A DNA stretch of 64,000 nucleotides from Malaya genurostris (taxonomy: Eukaryota; Arthropoda; Insecta; Diptera; Culicidae). Below, piece by piece: positions 11,404 to 23,800 of this stretch. A program made the translations under genes and the position numbers. The notes beneath the pieces are model-generated. The model worked only from the letters and a program-made list of their open reading frames with translations, was not told where the DNA came from and did no database searches. The DNA lies in the NCBI RefSeq assembly GCF_030247185.1, contig NC_080572.1:170692975-170756974 (forward strand), in the 5' to 3' direction. Position 1 is the stretch's first letter. Each line of letters begins with the position of its first letter.

Positions 11404-11955
11404 ATATTGAGAGAAATTCAGAGGCATATTTCGGATGAAAACCGTGGGTACTTCGGACTCAGAAAAACGCATCGATCGAGTGAAGTTGGCCACCGCACGA
11501 AATTAACCATCTACAATACGCTTATTAGACCGGTTATTCTCAATGCCATGAGACCTGGACTATGTTGGATAAACGCGCTTTTAATGTTATCGAATGAAAC
11601 GTACTGCTGACCATCTAAGGCGAAGTACAGATGGGAGACGGAACGTGGAGACGGCGTATAAACCACGAATCGCAACAGTTGCTAGGAAAACCACTTATCG
11701 TACGGATAACTTAAATAGGACGACTACGATGGGCTGGGCATGCAATTAGGATGTCGGACGACAGTCCAGTGAAAATGGTTCTTGAATCTAATCCGGCTGG
11801 GACAAAAAGAAGAGGAGCACAGCGAGTAAGACGGATCGATCGAATGGAAGGAGATTTACGAAGTATCCAGGCTTTGAGTGGCTGGCAAAGAGCAACCATG
11901 GATCGAGTTACATGGAGACGTTTGCTAGGTACAGCAAAGAACATCAGTTCTTTGC
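11404..11955 (+). pseudogene. Non-LTR retrotransposon RT C-terminal fragment (RTE-like)
   Basis: Reading across frames gives the end of a LINE reverse transcriptase. First comes RGYFGLRKTHRSSEVGHRTK, then KLTIYNTLIRPVILNAM (the thumb region preceding the usual YG.E.W), then IGRLRWAGHAIRMSDDSP, SNPAGTKRRGAQRVRRIDRM and the tail VTWRRLLGTAKN. The 'LRW.GH..RM' plus 'RRG.QR.RW.D' layout is what I know from RTE-like LINE C-termini. The catalytic palm is not present here. Frameshifts and stops mark it as dead. A related RT piece lies at 30690-30955. Clade assignment is tentative. Confidence 0.75.
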
Positions 11956-13389
11956 GGCTGATAAGTAAGGTTAATATGTACAAGCCAAACTATATTCTTG
12001 AACGTTCGACGATATCTAGTATCATTCGTTAATGCGAGAAGTCAATTAGAATTGGTTATTTCAGGGGCCACCAGTCAAATTCGGAATGCAGATTTAGTCA
12101 AATGCAGCCTATTTCCGGGTATTTTCGGCATCCTAGACAAAATCAGAATCGATCAGAAACCAACATATAAATACGAAAATACGTTCTCTATACGATCTGA
12201 TTTGGTGCAACTAATTAACATTGTAAGAAAAGTAAATTGATTCCCATGTCCATCTGCTTCCCAGAGCTTCAAGACTCGTCATCCAAAGCCTAGGATAAAT
12301 AGATATGATTATTAAGATAGTTTAATGCTGAAGATGGATTAATCATACGAAAACGGAAATATATAAAAACATCACTAATCAAGTTTCATATATTATATAT
12401 TTGCATGTTATTGCAACTGCGTAAAAAAAATTTAACCATTTCTGGTAAACTGTGTTGACTCTTTATGCGGTAAACTTTTTTGCAGCTTAATACATAATTT
12501 TATCTATCCATGTAAAATGCAAGACGGAATGATCATAATCACAATATCATTGGGTGGTATCAAAGAAAATAAGTTCAGTCGTGCCTTGCTCTAATCTTCT
12601 AGAATTAACACTAGCTAGAGATGAAAAAGGACGAGGAGGTTAACGAAGAATCAAAATGAACTGATCAGTGTGGATGAGAAAATATTGATTAACCTGTTTA
12701 TGTTGCCTGTCGGGCAGGACATATCCTACGGACGGTAGAAAATAAACTGCTTGACAGCTCCTCACAACCTAATTACTCACTCATTCGTAATAAAGTGGAG
12801 TCGTTTGTGTTGAGAGACTGGAAATACCGGCTGGTTGGGCCGACGTATGCCAGTGTTATCATATGGAGAAATTCTAGATACGCGTATCGATTTTTAGTTA
12901 ACTTGCCGTACGCGATGTTACAGCAGATAAGCGTTTTCTAGTTTTATATTTACGGTATAAAAAGTATATCACTTTGAAAAAAAATCAAATTCATTCGAAA
13001 GAAAATTATGTATCTCTTAAACTACTCCATAAAAAAATATTCCAATCTTCGTGGAATATATTTTTTCCAGTAAATATTAGTTGAATGTATGGTCATATTT
13101 TTCTAGTGCTCATCGAATTTGTGAATTAAAAATTACCGTAAGAACAGGAGTCTAGAATTCAATGGCGCGAATTATCAAAACACTACTAAGATTTATTATT
13201 TCTGTGTATCTACAATATGTTATTTCACAAACTGTAGCCTACATTGTTGTGAATACTGGTTTGAATATGAAACTTCTGAAATGCGGTTTCCACCCGGATA
13301 TCATGTTAAATAGCGAACTGTACGCGAAATTGAGCACTTCCATATGCTGTGAGGAAATATACTATAAAACGCTAGTATTTCAAATACGG
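11956..13389. other. No gene recognised
   Basis: AT-rich sequence without recognisable coding, RNA or repeat structure. The open frame 11998-12240 is a continuation of the LINE 3' flank and shows no domain. Confidence 0.4.
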
Positions 13390-13880
13390 TTAGATATATG
13401 AATAGGTTGGGTATAGTCTATTCCAATATTAGTTGAGATACATTTAAAAATTTTACCGGACGATTAGTTTACTCGCTAGTTTTTTACGGAATTCTTTAAA
13501 TAAAAATACAACTGATACGGTAAATCAAAATAGTCGCCGAGTACGGTAAAATTTACTTTTTATTGCAGAACTTCAGTAAATACGAAAAACAATGAAAATT
13601 AACTGTCAAACATCAACCAATTTATAAGTTTGAAATGCGTGAAATTTAAATAAACAAAAAGAGAAAATTGATGATTTGAGTGTTGGTGTTGCACCGATAA
13701 TCAATCGTTTATAGGAGAAAGATGGGTGCCTCAACGAAATTTTTAGTAATGAAACCGTAGCCACGACTGCTATTGAATTTCTTTTTCCGGTAATTAATTA
13801 AATTACCGAGCGGCCAGCTGTTCAAAATTTGGTAAAAAATTTCCGAAATATGTGAAATTATCTGAATGTGTATATTGTTT
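13390..13880 (-). repeat. MITE-like element, copy 1 (related to 34384-34895)
   Basis: The reverse complement of 13795-13880 aligns with 34376-34470: both have 'cgg(a/t)aattttttaccnaattttnaacagct' spacing and the following 'cggtaatt(t/a)aatt' block. The reverse complement of 13440-13470 aligns with 'actgatcgtccggtaaaaatt' near 34770. So both ends of the element recur, in opposite orientation. Multiple 'cggtaa'/'ttaccg' motifs suggest terminal and subterminal inverted repeats. No transposase is present, and the boundaries are approximate. Confidence 0.55.
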
Positions 13881-13939
13881 GATTTTTTTTTCATTACCCA
13901 TTGAAGATGTGTGCAACTTTAGCCTAATTGAACTTGAAG

Positions 13940-14015
13940 CGGTCATTTTACCTATAGCCGTTTCAGCAAGAGCCATTTTGGTGAAAGGGTCATTTCATCG
14001 AAAATGTTGTTTCGT
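13940..14015 (+). repeat. Decayed TTTCGCCGAA-type minisatellite
   Basis: Phrases 'ggtcattttacc', 'agccgtttcagc', 'agccattttggtgaaagggtcatttcatcgaaaat' and 'tgtttcgtc' recur at 15-17 base spacing. They match a degenerate version of the arm repeat at 10705-10818. Confidence 0.5.
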
Positions 14016-14283
14016 CTAATTTATTATTTAACTAAAAATAACGTTCAGACTATAAATATCGATTATTTTTGTAAATATGATCAAATGACGAAAAATTACA
14101 ATGTAATATTGTGATGTATTTGGCTCTAATTGTCACATACACTCAGAAAAATCCCATTTGTTTAAAACAACAAAACGATTAGTTGCCGAAAACAAAACGT
14201 GTTTGTTTTAAACTAGAATGCACATTTCCTTCATTTTATGGTATTTTATTGTACATCGGTCTTAAATTATAGTAAAATTATTG

Positions 14284-15175
14284 AAAGTTTACTAAATCTA
14301 GCTTATCTTAAAATAGTCATCAAAACGTTTCGTGCGGCCAGTGTAGGTTCTTTCTTTCGGTTCTACAGATTTTTTTACATAAGAAAAGCTAGATTTAGTA
14401 AACTTCCAATAAATTTTACCGAGATTTAAGGACGATTTACAATAAGATATCATGAAATATAGGAATTGGGGTAAAATAGTCACCAGAACGTTTCGTGCGG
14501 CCAGTGTAGGTTCTTCCATTCGATTCTCTAGACTTTTTACATAATATAAGATAGTTTTCGTATGCTTTCAACGTGGTTCGCATAAGACTTAAGGGTGATT
14601 TAGATGAAAATTTCACATATTGGAGGAATTGGGGTAAAATAGCACCCAAAACGTTTCGTACGGCCAGTATAAGTTCTGGCATTCGATTCTACAGACTTTT
14701 TCACACTATATAAGATAGTTTTCGTATGCTTTCTACGTGGTTCGCTTAAGACTTAAGGGTGATTTAGATGAAAATTTCACATATTGGAGGAATTGGGGTA
14801 AAATAGCACCCAAAACGTTTCGTGCGGCCAGTATAAGTTCTGGCATTCGATTCTACAGATTTATTTACATAAGATAAAGTAGATTTAGTAAATTTCCACT
14901 GAGTTTTACCGAAATTTAAGGACGATTTACAATAAGATATCATAAAATGGAGAAAATGGGGTAAAATAGCCACCAAAACGTTTCGTGCGGCCAGTGTACA
15001 TTCTTTCATTCGATTCTCCAGACATTTTTACATAAAAATCAAGCTATTTCAGTCCACCGAAACCGATTTTTTTTTTCAAGTCAAATACTACAGTTAAATA
15101 CTACAGAGAACCTTAAAACTGTCTAGCATGTGGGGTAAAACGAGCAGGATGGCGATTTGTGCGGCCATTAAAAAC
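14284..15175. repeat. Satellite array with 163-bp period, two unit types
   Basis: The conserved core cgtttcgtgcggccagt occurs at 14326, 14489, 14652 (one mismatch), 14816 and 14979. The spacing is 163, 163, 164 and 163 bases. A degenerate sixth core (cgatttgtgcggcc) is at 15153. The sequence between cores is of two kinds: type A (after cores 1 and 4, with 'agatttagtaaa' and 'aaggacgatttacaataaga') and type B (after cores 2 and 3, with 'agatagttttcgtatgcttt' and 'ttaagggtgatttagatg'), giving the order A-B-B-A. A segment at 14284-14311 is an inverted copy of 14378-14408, so the left edge of the array can form a hairpin. Minus-strand open frames over the units are repeat translations, not genes. 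Confidence 0.85.
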
Positions 15176-15684
15176 CGTTCCATTAAATTTCTTGGATTTT
15201 TTTTGTTCGCGATTTCTTTACAGGTTTCCTGGGTTTTCCCCACTGTGCGTTGGTTTAAAAAAATATTGATTGGTTCAAACCAGTATTGTTATTGTCGTTA
15301 TATCTACAAAACAATCGTTAGAATTACCTGGAATTCATTTATACTCAACAATATTTTTCTGTGTATAAAAAGATAGATTGTTGTATTGTGCCACGTTTCG
15401 ACTACTAGTTTTGATCTTCATCAAGTATAATATTTTTATGTTCCTCGCCTGAAAATCGTTTTCAAATATCCTCCCTGAAAGTGTCGTTAAGTAGTGCACA
15501 GTTTCAAAACAAATCTATGCTTAAACAATACTTTTTATTGAAATAATAGTGGGGTCATACGAATCTAGCCATAAAGTAGCAACACTTACAAAGAGAGCTC
15601 ATCCAATCTTAACAAATTGGACGTAAATCATAACTATTTTTTATGACTTCTGATCAGTCAGTTTTTTTTACTTGTTTCCGGTTT

Positions 15685-16262
15685 TTAACGATATCAAACT
15701 AACTAGAGACTATGAGAGAAGGAAGAATATGAAATTATAGAGTCATAGTAGTCAAGGAAGAGCAAGGATGTGAAGAAAAAGTGCTGAAAAGTGAGACGTG
15801 ACAAGGATCATTTAAGTAAGCAGAAGGCTTCTCGTCTCTAGACTTTTACCTTCTACCAGAGGAGTCGAACTTAGGCATCTTAGCGATACGAATCATCCGT
15901 GTCTCTGATATGTCAGAAAGTAAAGTAAAGTAAAGTTACGAGAAGTTGTCCCATTCTGCCCACGACGGCTTCTCACACAATGTGTTTCATTGTGTTGATA
16001 TTTTCTCATCTTTATATAGCTAGTTATAACACCGGAATGGAAGCTTTGTCCGAAACTATTGCTTGAGTGCCTGGAGTTGTAGCGTATGGCTATGCGTCCC
16101 AGGGTGCCTTTACTTTCTGACATATCAGAGACTCGGATGATTCGCCTTCTGCTTACTTAAATGACCCTTGTCACGTATCACTTTCCTTCAGTACTGTGGC
16201 TCTATAATTTCATATTCTTTCTCCTCTCATTATCTCTAGTTAGTTTGATATAGGTCAAAACC
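15685..16262. repeat. Long inverted-repeat (foldback) element
   Basis: The left arm (15685-15931) and right arm (16097-16262) are inverted copies. The shared order, read inwards, is 'atatcaaactaactagaga', 'agaatatgaaattatagag', 'acgtgacaagg', 'catttaagtaagcagaagg', 'gaatcatcc', 'gtctctgatatgtcagaaag'. The left arm has an extra 50 bases after 'cagaaggc' that are missing on the right. The loop (about 15932-16096) holds no gene. The stem could reach about 170 paired bases. A fragment of the same family lies at 26405-26520. Confidence 0.8.
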
Positions 16263-18842
16263 AAAAAAAATATTACTATAGTAAATAAACTACATCGGCC
16301 CATGTATGAACAAATATTTACAGAGTATGGTTGAAATATTTATATATCTTAACGTCACCTTTTGAGAGAAGTGAAACACAAAAATGCACTACATTCAACA
16401 GTTTTCTTGCGCTGTTTGTACTGGACACTTTGGGTTCAGATATAAAGACTGTTTAAGAATGTCATAGCTAATAGGAAAACCATTAATCTTATCAGATATT
16501 GTCTGGCATCGATCAACACAAAACTTCTGTTATCGTATCATTTCAGTTTCATCTTTTTTTTATTGACAGTCGAACCGATAGGACATATTTTGTGCTCCCT
16601 GCTATAATCAGATGATTCTCACGAATCCAAAAGTTTTAAAGTTACATTGGTTTATACGCGCCTCAGAAAAAGCAACGTTATATTATCTATATTTTCCATT
16701 AAAATCTTATAATTTTTCATTACGAAGTCATCCCGATCATCAAGCCACAACAAATTTATAGAAACAAGTATAAGTCTGATCTCGTTAGTAGTTAAAATAA
16801 CAATCTGGAGGAATAAACGTTACACATAAATATTTGTTCAAATTATCTCAATTTGCAAATGGTTCGAAACTCCTCACAATTTTTTAAAATGAAAAAGTTG
16901 AACTTTTTTTCATAATCCTTATAAAATTCGAATAAATTCGGTTTTATAACAAATTACGATTTTCGTTTGAGTCAAAATCAAAGTGTGGTTCAAAGTTTCA
17001 CACTTTCTCAAAGTAATACAAGTTCTTTAAGAGGGGTTTCTACCATATGGAGTCGGAATCATGCCATTTTATGCAGATTTTTTTCTGACAGCTGTGTGAA
17101 AGGTACGCAGTTGCAATTTTGCACTGATTCTAGAGATGAAGTTTTGCATGGATTTTTCGAGAACCGAATACAAGAAAAGATAGAAATAAAAAAAGCCACC
17201 CATTAGCGCCGACTGGCCTTGCTTGCTGGTAGAAGTTCCACTATCCACAATAAATATGTGAAACATAAAAATGAAACAGTTCCTTATTTTAAAAACTTTT
17301 CTGAATGAAGTAGTATTTTTTCAATCGTTATTTCACACACTTTGAATTAACATATATTCGAAATTTCATAGCGATTGCTCAATTATTGCGATTTAAAGAA
17401 CATCCACCATCAAGACCAATCGTAGATGACGCGCCGCCATTTATAGATGCCTCCCCTTTCTTCTTTCTTTCACCTGTATACGACTCCAAAAAATATATAT
17501 TATCAATAAACCTTTCTAACAACTGTGCAAAATTTCAACCGTGTGTTTTTCACGCAACTGAAAAAAAGACTACAAAAATGTCATAATTTCGAACCCATAA
17601 GGTGGAAACTTGCCTTAATCATTTCTATTTACCGGCAATGCATAGTTAAAACTACACAAAAGGGCTGTATATACATAAATGAATTTATATTCTATTCTCA
17701 TGTGCTTATGTTCAACCAATTGTATTGTATGTATGATAAGTTTGTTCGGAAAAGAATTATTTTGACACTTAAGGTTAAAGGCCGCACTGCATTTTCATGC
17801 GACGTTTGGTCATAACTGTGGCCAATCGGATCTGATAAAACGCTTTGTAACAGCAAACAAGAAATTCGTACATTAACTGCGAGTGGCCTTTGTTATCAAA
17901 ACCTAACTCAAATTTTTCCCCTCCCAGGTAGTCGCATATCGTACAGACTGCGGATACATTTTTACCGCAATTTTCCTCTCCGGAGAGAATGTGCAGAATG
18001 TCTCTCCTGGTTATGCCAGTCAATTCTCCCTAAAATATTTTCCTAAATAATATAGCGTTTAGGGGCGATCCAAACCCACACATGTATCAACAGATACGCC
18101 TCGAAAACGATGACGTTAGCGATGACGAGCAACATATGAACCGGCCTATCCGTCTACGACGTACCAAGCGTAATCACTGCATATGGTTAATCTACGGTTA
18201 GACAGGAACTGGTGCGTCGAGGCACTTCATTAACGGAAGCGTGTTTTTTTTTTGGTTATTCTGTCATTGAGAAAAAGATGCTAGTGTTTAATAACTGCAA
18301 ATAAGTGTTTTCGAAGGAATGGTAGTCTCAATATTTACAAAGTATATAATGTAAATTAATTTTCAAAATCACAAAGACGGCTTGAATTCTTTCAGACAGT
18401 GAATGACAGATTTGCTAGCAAGAAGGAATTTGTTGCATACTATTGTGTGATGACTTGTTTGATCCTAAATAACAAGTACGAGTCTGTTAGCACGAAATTA
18501 TGTAAATAATGATGTCATATATTGAAACCATTAGTTTAAGTATCTCCGTTCAATTTCCTAAAAGGATGATATGAAAATTATGATAGTTCAAAATCATCAT
18601 ACACACGTAGTATGGCAATGTCGTAATGTGTTATTAGGATCATTTATCAGGATTTAAGAATTGAATATTGACAATTAATAAAAGGTAATTTTATGTACTT
18701 TTGATTAATCTATCAGGGGTGTCAATTGAAGTTCACCGGATTGACTGTTAGATGTCGCTAGCAATACGTATACATTTGGCATTCACATTCTGTCAAAAAA
18801 CGTCATAGTTGTTCAGTTTAGCTTAGTGATGCGGTGTAACAC
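16263..18842. other. No gene recognised
   Basis: Several short open frames (16967-17206, 17386-17586, 17775-18023 minus) have no recognised domain or splice context. The last 120 bases (18720-18842, containing 'gatgtcgctagcaatacg') may be the 5' non-coding end of the mariner relic that hosts the I-like LINE; this is speculative. Confidence 0.35.
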
Positions 18843-19114
18843 AAGTTGATAAAATGCGATTCAGTAATAGCCGTTCAACCGAGAAGGTTGTGTATAGAAG
18901 CGTACAGTTTAATAACGCTGGTTGGTTTACACGCGTTAAATACGACAACGGTTGAACTACAGGTAGAGACCTGTTGGCAGCAGCCGTTAAAACGTATAGT
19001 CGTGCTGCATAAGAGAGCCCTAGTGCTGGGCCAAGCTGGTGAAGGAAACAACAAAGGGCGTTTCCCAAACTCTACCCAGGCCGCAATATACAGCCACAAG
19101 TGCTGAGCAGAAGA

Positions 19115-19194
19115 GTGCAAAGGCACATCGAAGAGGAAGAGTGCAAAGGCACATAGAAGCAGGAGAGTGCAAAGGCACACCGGTGCGAAGGCAC
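19115..19194 (+). repeat. Tandem hairpin motif in the LINE 5' UTR
   Basis: The self-complementary 12-mer gtgcaaaggcac occurs at 19115-19126, 19141-19152 and 19167-19178, and as gtgcgaaggcac at 19183-19194. The first three are exactly 26 bases apart. Each can form a small GTGC/GCAC hairpin in the transcript. The function is unknown; internal promoter or RNA-packaging roles are possible. Confidence 0.75.
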
Positions 19195-19583
19195 TTCGGT
19201 GCAGAAGCATATCGGTGCGGAGCACTAGGAAGAAGGAGACAAGACAACTCGGTCTTTCCACTGCCATACAACACGCAGGTATACACCGGTGACCTGCGCT
19301 GGTTACAGCTGGCGAAGACGAAAGCAAATCGGAATTCGAGTGGTGCTGGATGTCAGGTAGCAGTAGCATCACATCATATTCTATCGCTACAGTGAGCTTC
19401 AGCATTGTATCAACGTCCAGATACATCCAACAAGAACATCTAGAGCAACGAGGAACTACACGGCAGTGCAACGGAGATAGACAACAATTTCAAGGTAGAA
19501 GTTTTTTCTTTTCCTTTCGATTGAGTACTGTGTAGTGTTGGTTTCAAATTTTATTTTAAAGTTTAGTTAAAAATTTTAATGTA

Positions 19584-20872
19584 ATGGATGAATCCATGGA
19601 CGTAAATCCTAGCATGAATCCGATACCCCCACGAACGAAAAAATATCAGGAGAGCTCTTCTGGGCCTTGGATAGTCTTTTTTAGACGTATATCAAAGCCA
19701 TTAAACATTTTTCAAATTATAAAGGTTTGACATCACGATACTCTTCAATCAAAGAGATCATAAAAGTAAATAACGATAAAATTCGTGTTGTGGTAAATAA
19801 TTTGAAACACGCGAATGATATTGTCTCTTCGGAACATTTCAATAAAGAGTATAAAGTTTACATACCCTCCAAAGATGTCGAAATTGACGGTGTTGTTACC
19901 GAAGCGAGTCTTTCGGTAGATGATTTACTCAAGCATGGTGTTGGTCGTTTCAAGAACTCTATGCTTGAGGGTGTGAAAATACTGGAGTGCAAACAACTGT
20001 ACTCAGTAGTTCATGAAGAGGAAAAAAAAGTTTATCGCCCATCAGACTCGTTTCGAGTGACATTTGCCGGGTCTGCGTTGCCGTCCCATGTCTATGTCGA
20101 TAAAATTCGCCTCCCTGTTCGGCTTTTTGTTCCAAATGTAATGAATTGTACGAACTGCAAAAAATTCGGCCACACAGCTACTTACTGTAGTAATAAACCA
20201 AAATGTATTAAGTGTGAAGGGCCTCATAAAGATAATGATTGCAACAAGGAAATTGAAAAATGTATTTATTGTGGGAATAGTCCTCATGATGATATTTCAG
20301 TATGCACTGCATTTAAAGTGCACAAATACAAAATTAAGCTTTCTTTAAAAGCACGGTCTAAGCGCACATATGCAGAAATGCTTAAAACGGTCATTGATGT
20401 CCCCCCTTTGGAAACCGAAAACGGGTTTTCAAATCTAGAGGAACCAGAGGACTCTGACTCTGACGAAAATGGTGAAGGTAATTCGTTTATCACTACCCAA
20501 GGGTCAGTTAAGAGAAAGAAGTCTTCCTCCAAATTACCAAAAAAGACACCTAAAATTTCATCTTCAAAAAAAGATCCCCGTGTTAAACAAAAAAAGTCAA
20601 AACCAAAGACTGTGCCTCCTGGTTTGTCAAATTCACAAACCAATCCAGGATCTAGTACAGAAAAAGATAATAATCCAGTGGGCTCCATTTCACAGCCACC
20701 AACAGGATTACTGAAGTTTTCGGAAATTGTTGAATGGATTTTCTCAGCATTCAATATATCTGAACCCTTAAAGACCCTCATAATGGCATTCCTTCCAATA
20801 GCTAGAACCTTTTTGAAGCAGTTATCAGCTCAATGGCCAATTGTCTCAGGTTTTGTATCTTTTGATGGATAA
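19584..20872 (+). pseudogene. I-like LINE ORF1 protein, copy 1 (one frameshift)
   Basis: The predicted start ATG is at 19584 (MDESMDVNPSMNPIPPRTKK). That frame ends at a TGA around 19728, and the protein continues in another frame from about 19727 to the TAA at 20870-20872, so a single frameshift lies near 19715-19727. The alignable start of the sibling protein (57055-58407 minus) supports this. The main frame has three zinc knuckles at about residues 141-154 (CTNCKKFGHTATYC), 160-172 (CIKCEGPHKDNDC) and 179-193 (CIYCGNSPHDDISVC), preceded by an RRM-like region (YKVYIPSKDVEIDG...FRVTFAGSALPSHV). A K/S/P-rich linker and a hydrophobic C-terminal segment (FSAFNISEPLKTLIMAFLPI) follow. ORF1 proteins of this kind coat LINE RNA. 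The frameshift probably removes function unless bypassed. Confidence 0.85.
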
Positions 20873-23800
20873 TTTATCACCCGTCGCAAATGATACAATC
20901 ACTGTCCTGCAGTGGAATTGTCGAAGCATCATGCCAAAACTTGATTCATTTAAAATATTATTGCATAGTCAAAAATGTGATGTATTTGCTTTATGCGAAA
21001 CATGGCTTACTTCAAACATAGCTTTAAATTTTAATGATTTTAACATTATACGTCTCGATAGAGACTCTCCGTATGGTGAAGTGCTTTTGGGAATTAAGAA
21101 ATGCTATTCCTTTTATAGATTAAACATCCCTAGTATAGAAGTTGTTGCTTGCCAAATAAACATTAAAGGCAAAGATATTTGCATAGCTTCGGTTTATATT
21201 CCTCCAAAAGCACAAGTTGGACAGCAACAGCTTAATGAAATGGTTGAAGCCCTTCCTGCACCACGATTGATTTTGGGGGATTTAAATTCGCACGGTATTA
21301 TGTGGGGTTCCGTTTACAATGATAGCAGATCATCTTTAATACAAAACATTTGTGACAATTTTATCATGACGGTAATAAATATGGGTAGCATGACACGGAT
21401 CCCAAGACCTCCGGCACGCCCAAGTGCATTAGATCTATCTCTTTGCTCAACATCAATTCGACTAGATTGCACCTGGAAAATACTGCCTGATTTACACGGT
21501 AGCGATCATTTACCAATCATCATCTCAATTAGCAGTAGCAATTGCATTGCTACTTCCGCTAGTATTCCATATGATTTGACAAAAAATATCGACTGGATTA
21601 AATACCAAAGTAGTATCTCTAGTATTTTGAATTCAATGGAAGAGCTCCCTCCACTTGAAGAATATGACTTCCTCATTTGTTCGATTCTGGAGGCAGCAGA
21701 ACAATCCCAAACTAAACGCTTTCCTGGGCCAACGACTAACAGAAGGCCTCCCAACCCCTGGTGGGACAAAGAGTGCTCAGAGGCTAAACTCGCAAAACAA
21801 AATGCTTGCAAGACGTTTCTAAAACGGGGAGGAGGAACTCCTCGGAATTTTGAAAAACTTATGGTTTTAGAAACCAAGTACAAGAGCATACTTCGAGCCA
21901 AAAAATGTAGCTATTGGAGACATTTTGTCGAAGGTTTGTCAAGAGATACCTCAATGAGCACTCTTTGGAACACGGCCAGACGAATGAGGAATCGTAACGT
22001 GGGCAATGAGAGTGATGAATACTCGAACCGATGGATATTTGACTTTGCTAGGAAAGTTTGCCCAGATTCTGTTCCTACGCAGAGCATTATACGGGAATCT
22101 CCTCCAAATAATGGTTTTATTAATAACCCATTTTCAATGATGGAATTTTCTATAGCACTCTTGTCTTGTAACAATAACGCTCCAGGGTTGGACAGAATTA
22201 AATTCAACTTGGTGAAGAATCTGCCCAACCTCGCAAAAAGACGTTTGTTGGAATTGTTCAACAAGTTTCTTGAGCAAAATATTGTTCCACCTGACTGGAG
22301 ACAAGTGAAAGTTATCGCCATTCAAAAACCGGGGAAACCAGCTTCCAATCACAACTCATATAGACCCATTGCGATGTTGTCCTGCATCAGAAAATTGTTC
22401 GAAAAAATTATTCTACGACGTCTCGACACTTGGGTCGAGACGAACGGTTTGTTGTCAGATACTCAGTTTGGCTTCCGTAGAAATAAAGGGACGAATGATT
22501 GCCTTGCATTACTTTCGTCTGACATCCAAATTGCCTTCGCTCAAAAGCAACAAATGGCATCTGTATTTTTAGACATTAAAGGAGCATTTGATTCAGTTTC
22601 CATTGATGTTCTTTCAGACAAGCTTCACCAAAATGGACTCCCAGCGGTTATAAATAATTATTTGCACAACCTTTTGTCAGAGAAACACATGCATTTTTCA
22701 CATGGCGATTTGGCAACACTCAGAAATAGTTACATGGGTCTCCCGCAAGGCTCATGCCTCAGTCCGCTCCTCTATAATTTTTACGTAAATGACATTGACA
22801 GCTGTCTAGTAACCCCATGTACACTAAGACAATTGGCAGATGATGGCGTGGTTTCAGTTACTGGACCCAAAGCTATTGATCTGCATAAACCATTGCAAGA
22901 TACCTTAGATAACTTGTCCGATTGGGCTGTTCATCTTGGTATCGAATTCTCTGCGGAGAAAACAGAGTTAGTCGTCTTTTCAAGAAAGCATGATCCCGCG
23001 CAGCTTCAGCTCCATATGATGGGAAGAATGATCCAACAGGTTTTAACTTTTAAATACCTCGGGGTGTGGTTCGATTCCAAATGCACGTGGGGAGGACACA
23101 TTAGGTTTCTGATAACAAAATGCCAACAAAGAGTAAATTTTCTTCGAACAATAACAGGATCTTGGTGGGGTGCTCATCCGGAAGATCTAATAAAATTGTA
23201 TCAGACAACGATACTTTCAGTGATGGAATATGGATGCGTTTGCTTTCGTTCCGCTGCAAACTCTCATATTATCAAACTGGAGCGAATTCAGTATCGTTGT
23301 TTGCGAATTGCTTTAGGGTGCATGCATTCGACACATACAATGAGTCTTGAAGTTCTGGCGGGAGTTCTTCCATTAAAAGATCGATTTTGGGAGCTTTCAT
23401 CACGCCTGCTAATAAGATGTGAGGTGCTGAATCCCATGGTAATTAATAATTTCGAACGACTAGTCGAGCTTCGATCTCAAACAAAATTCATGACAGTATA
23501 TTTTAACCATATGTCACAGGAAATCAACCCTTCAAGATATATTCCTATCCGTGTCAGCCTCCTAAATGTCCCTGACTCAACTTTATTTTTCGATACATCC
23601 ATGCAGCGCGAAGTGCGTGGAATCCCGGATCATCTACGTTCGACGGAAATCCCAAAAATATTTTCAAGTAAGTTCAGGCATATTGACTCTGAGAAAATGT
23701 TTTACACGGATGGATCGCGAATTGAAGAAGCGACAGGGTTTGGTATGTTCAACAATAATGTTTCGGCCTCATTTAGGCTTCAAGAACCTGCATCTGTTTA

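Noticed and set aside
14298..15009. Minus-strand open frames of 73-81 codons repeating the same words (ARNVLV.ILP.F)
   Set aside because: They recur with the 163-bp satellite unit, have no start or splice context, and are broken in each unit.
17775..18023. Minus-strand open frame of 82 codons with several cysteines (CTICDYLGGEKF)
   Set aside because: No domain, no convincing splice sites and low-complexity surroundings; no homology could be tested.
18875..19471. 198-codon minus-strand frame opposite the LINE 5' UTR
   Set aside because: It is the shadow of the repeated GTGCAAAGGCAC motifs and other UTR sequence; the Cys/Leu-rich product matches nothing.
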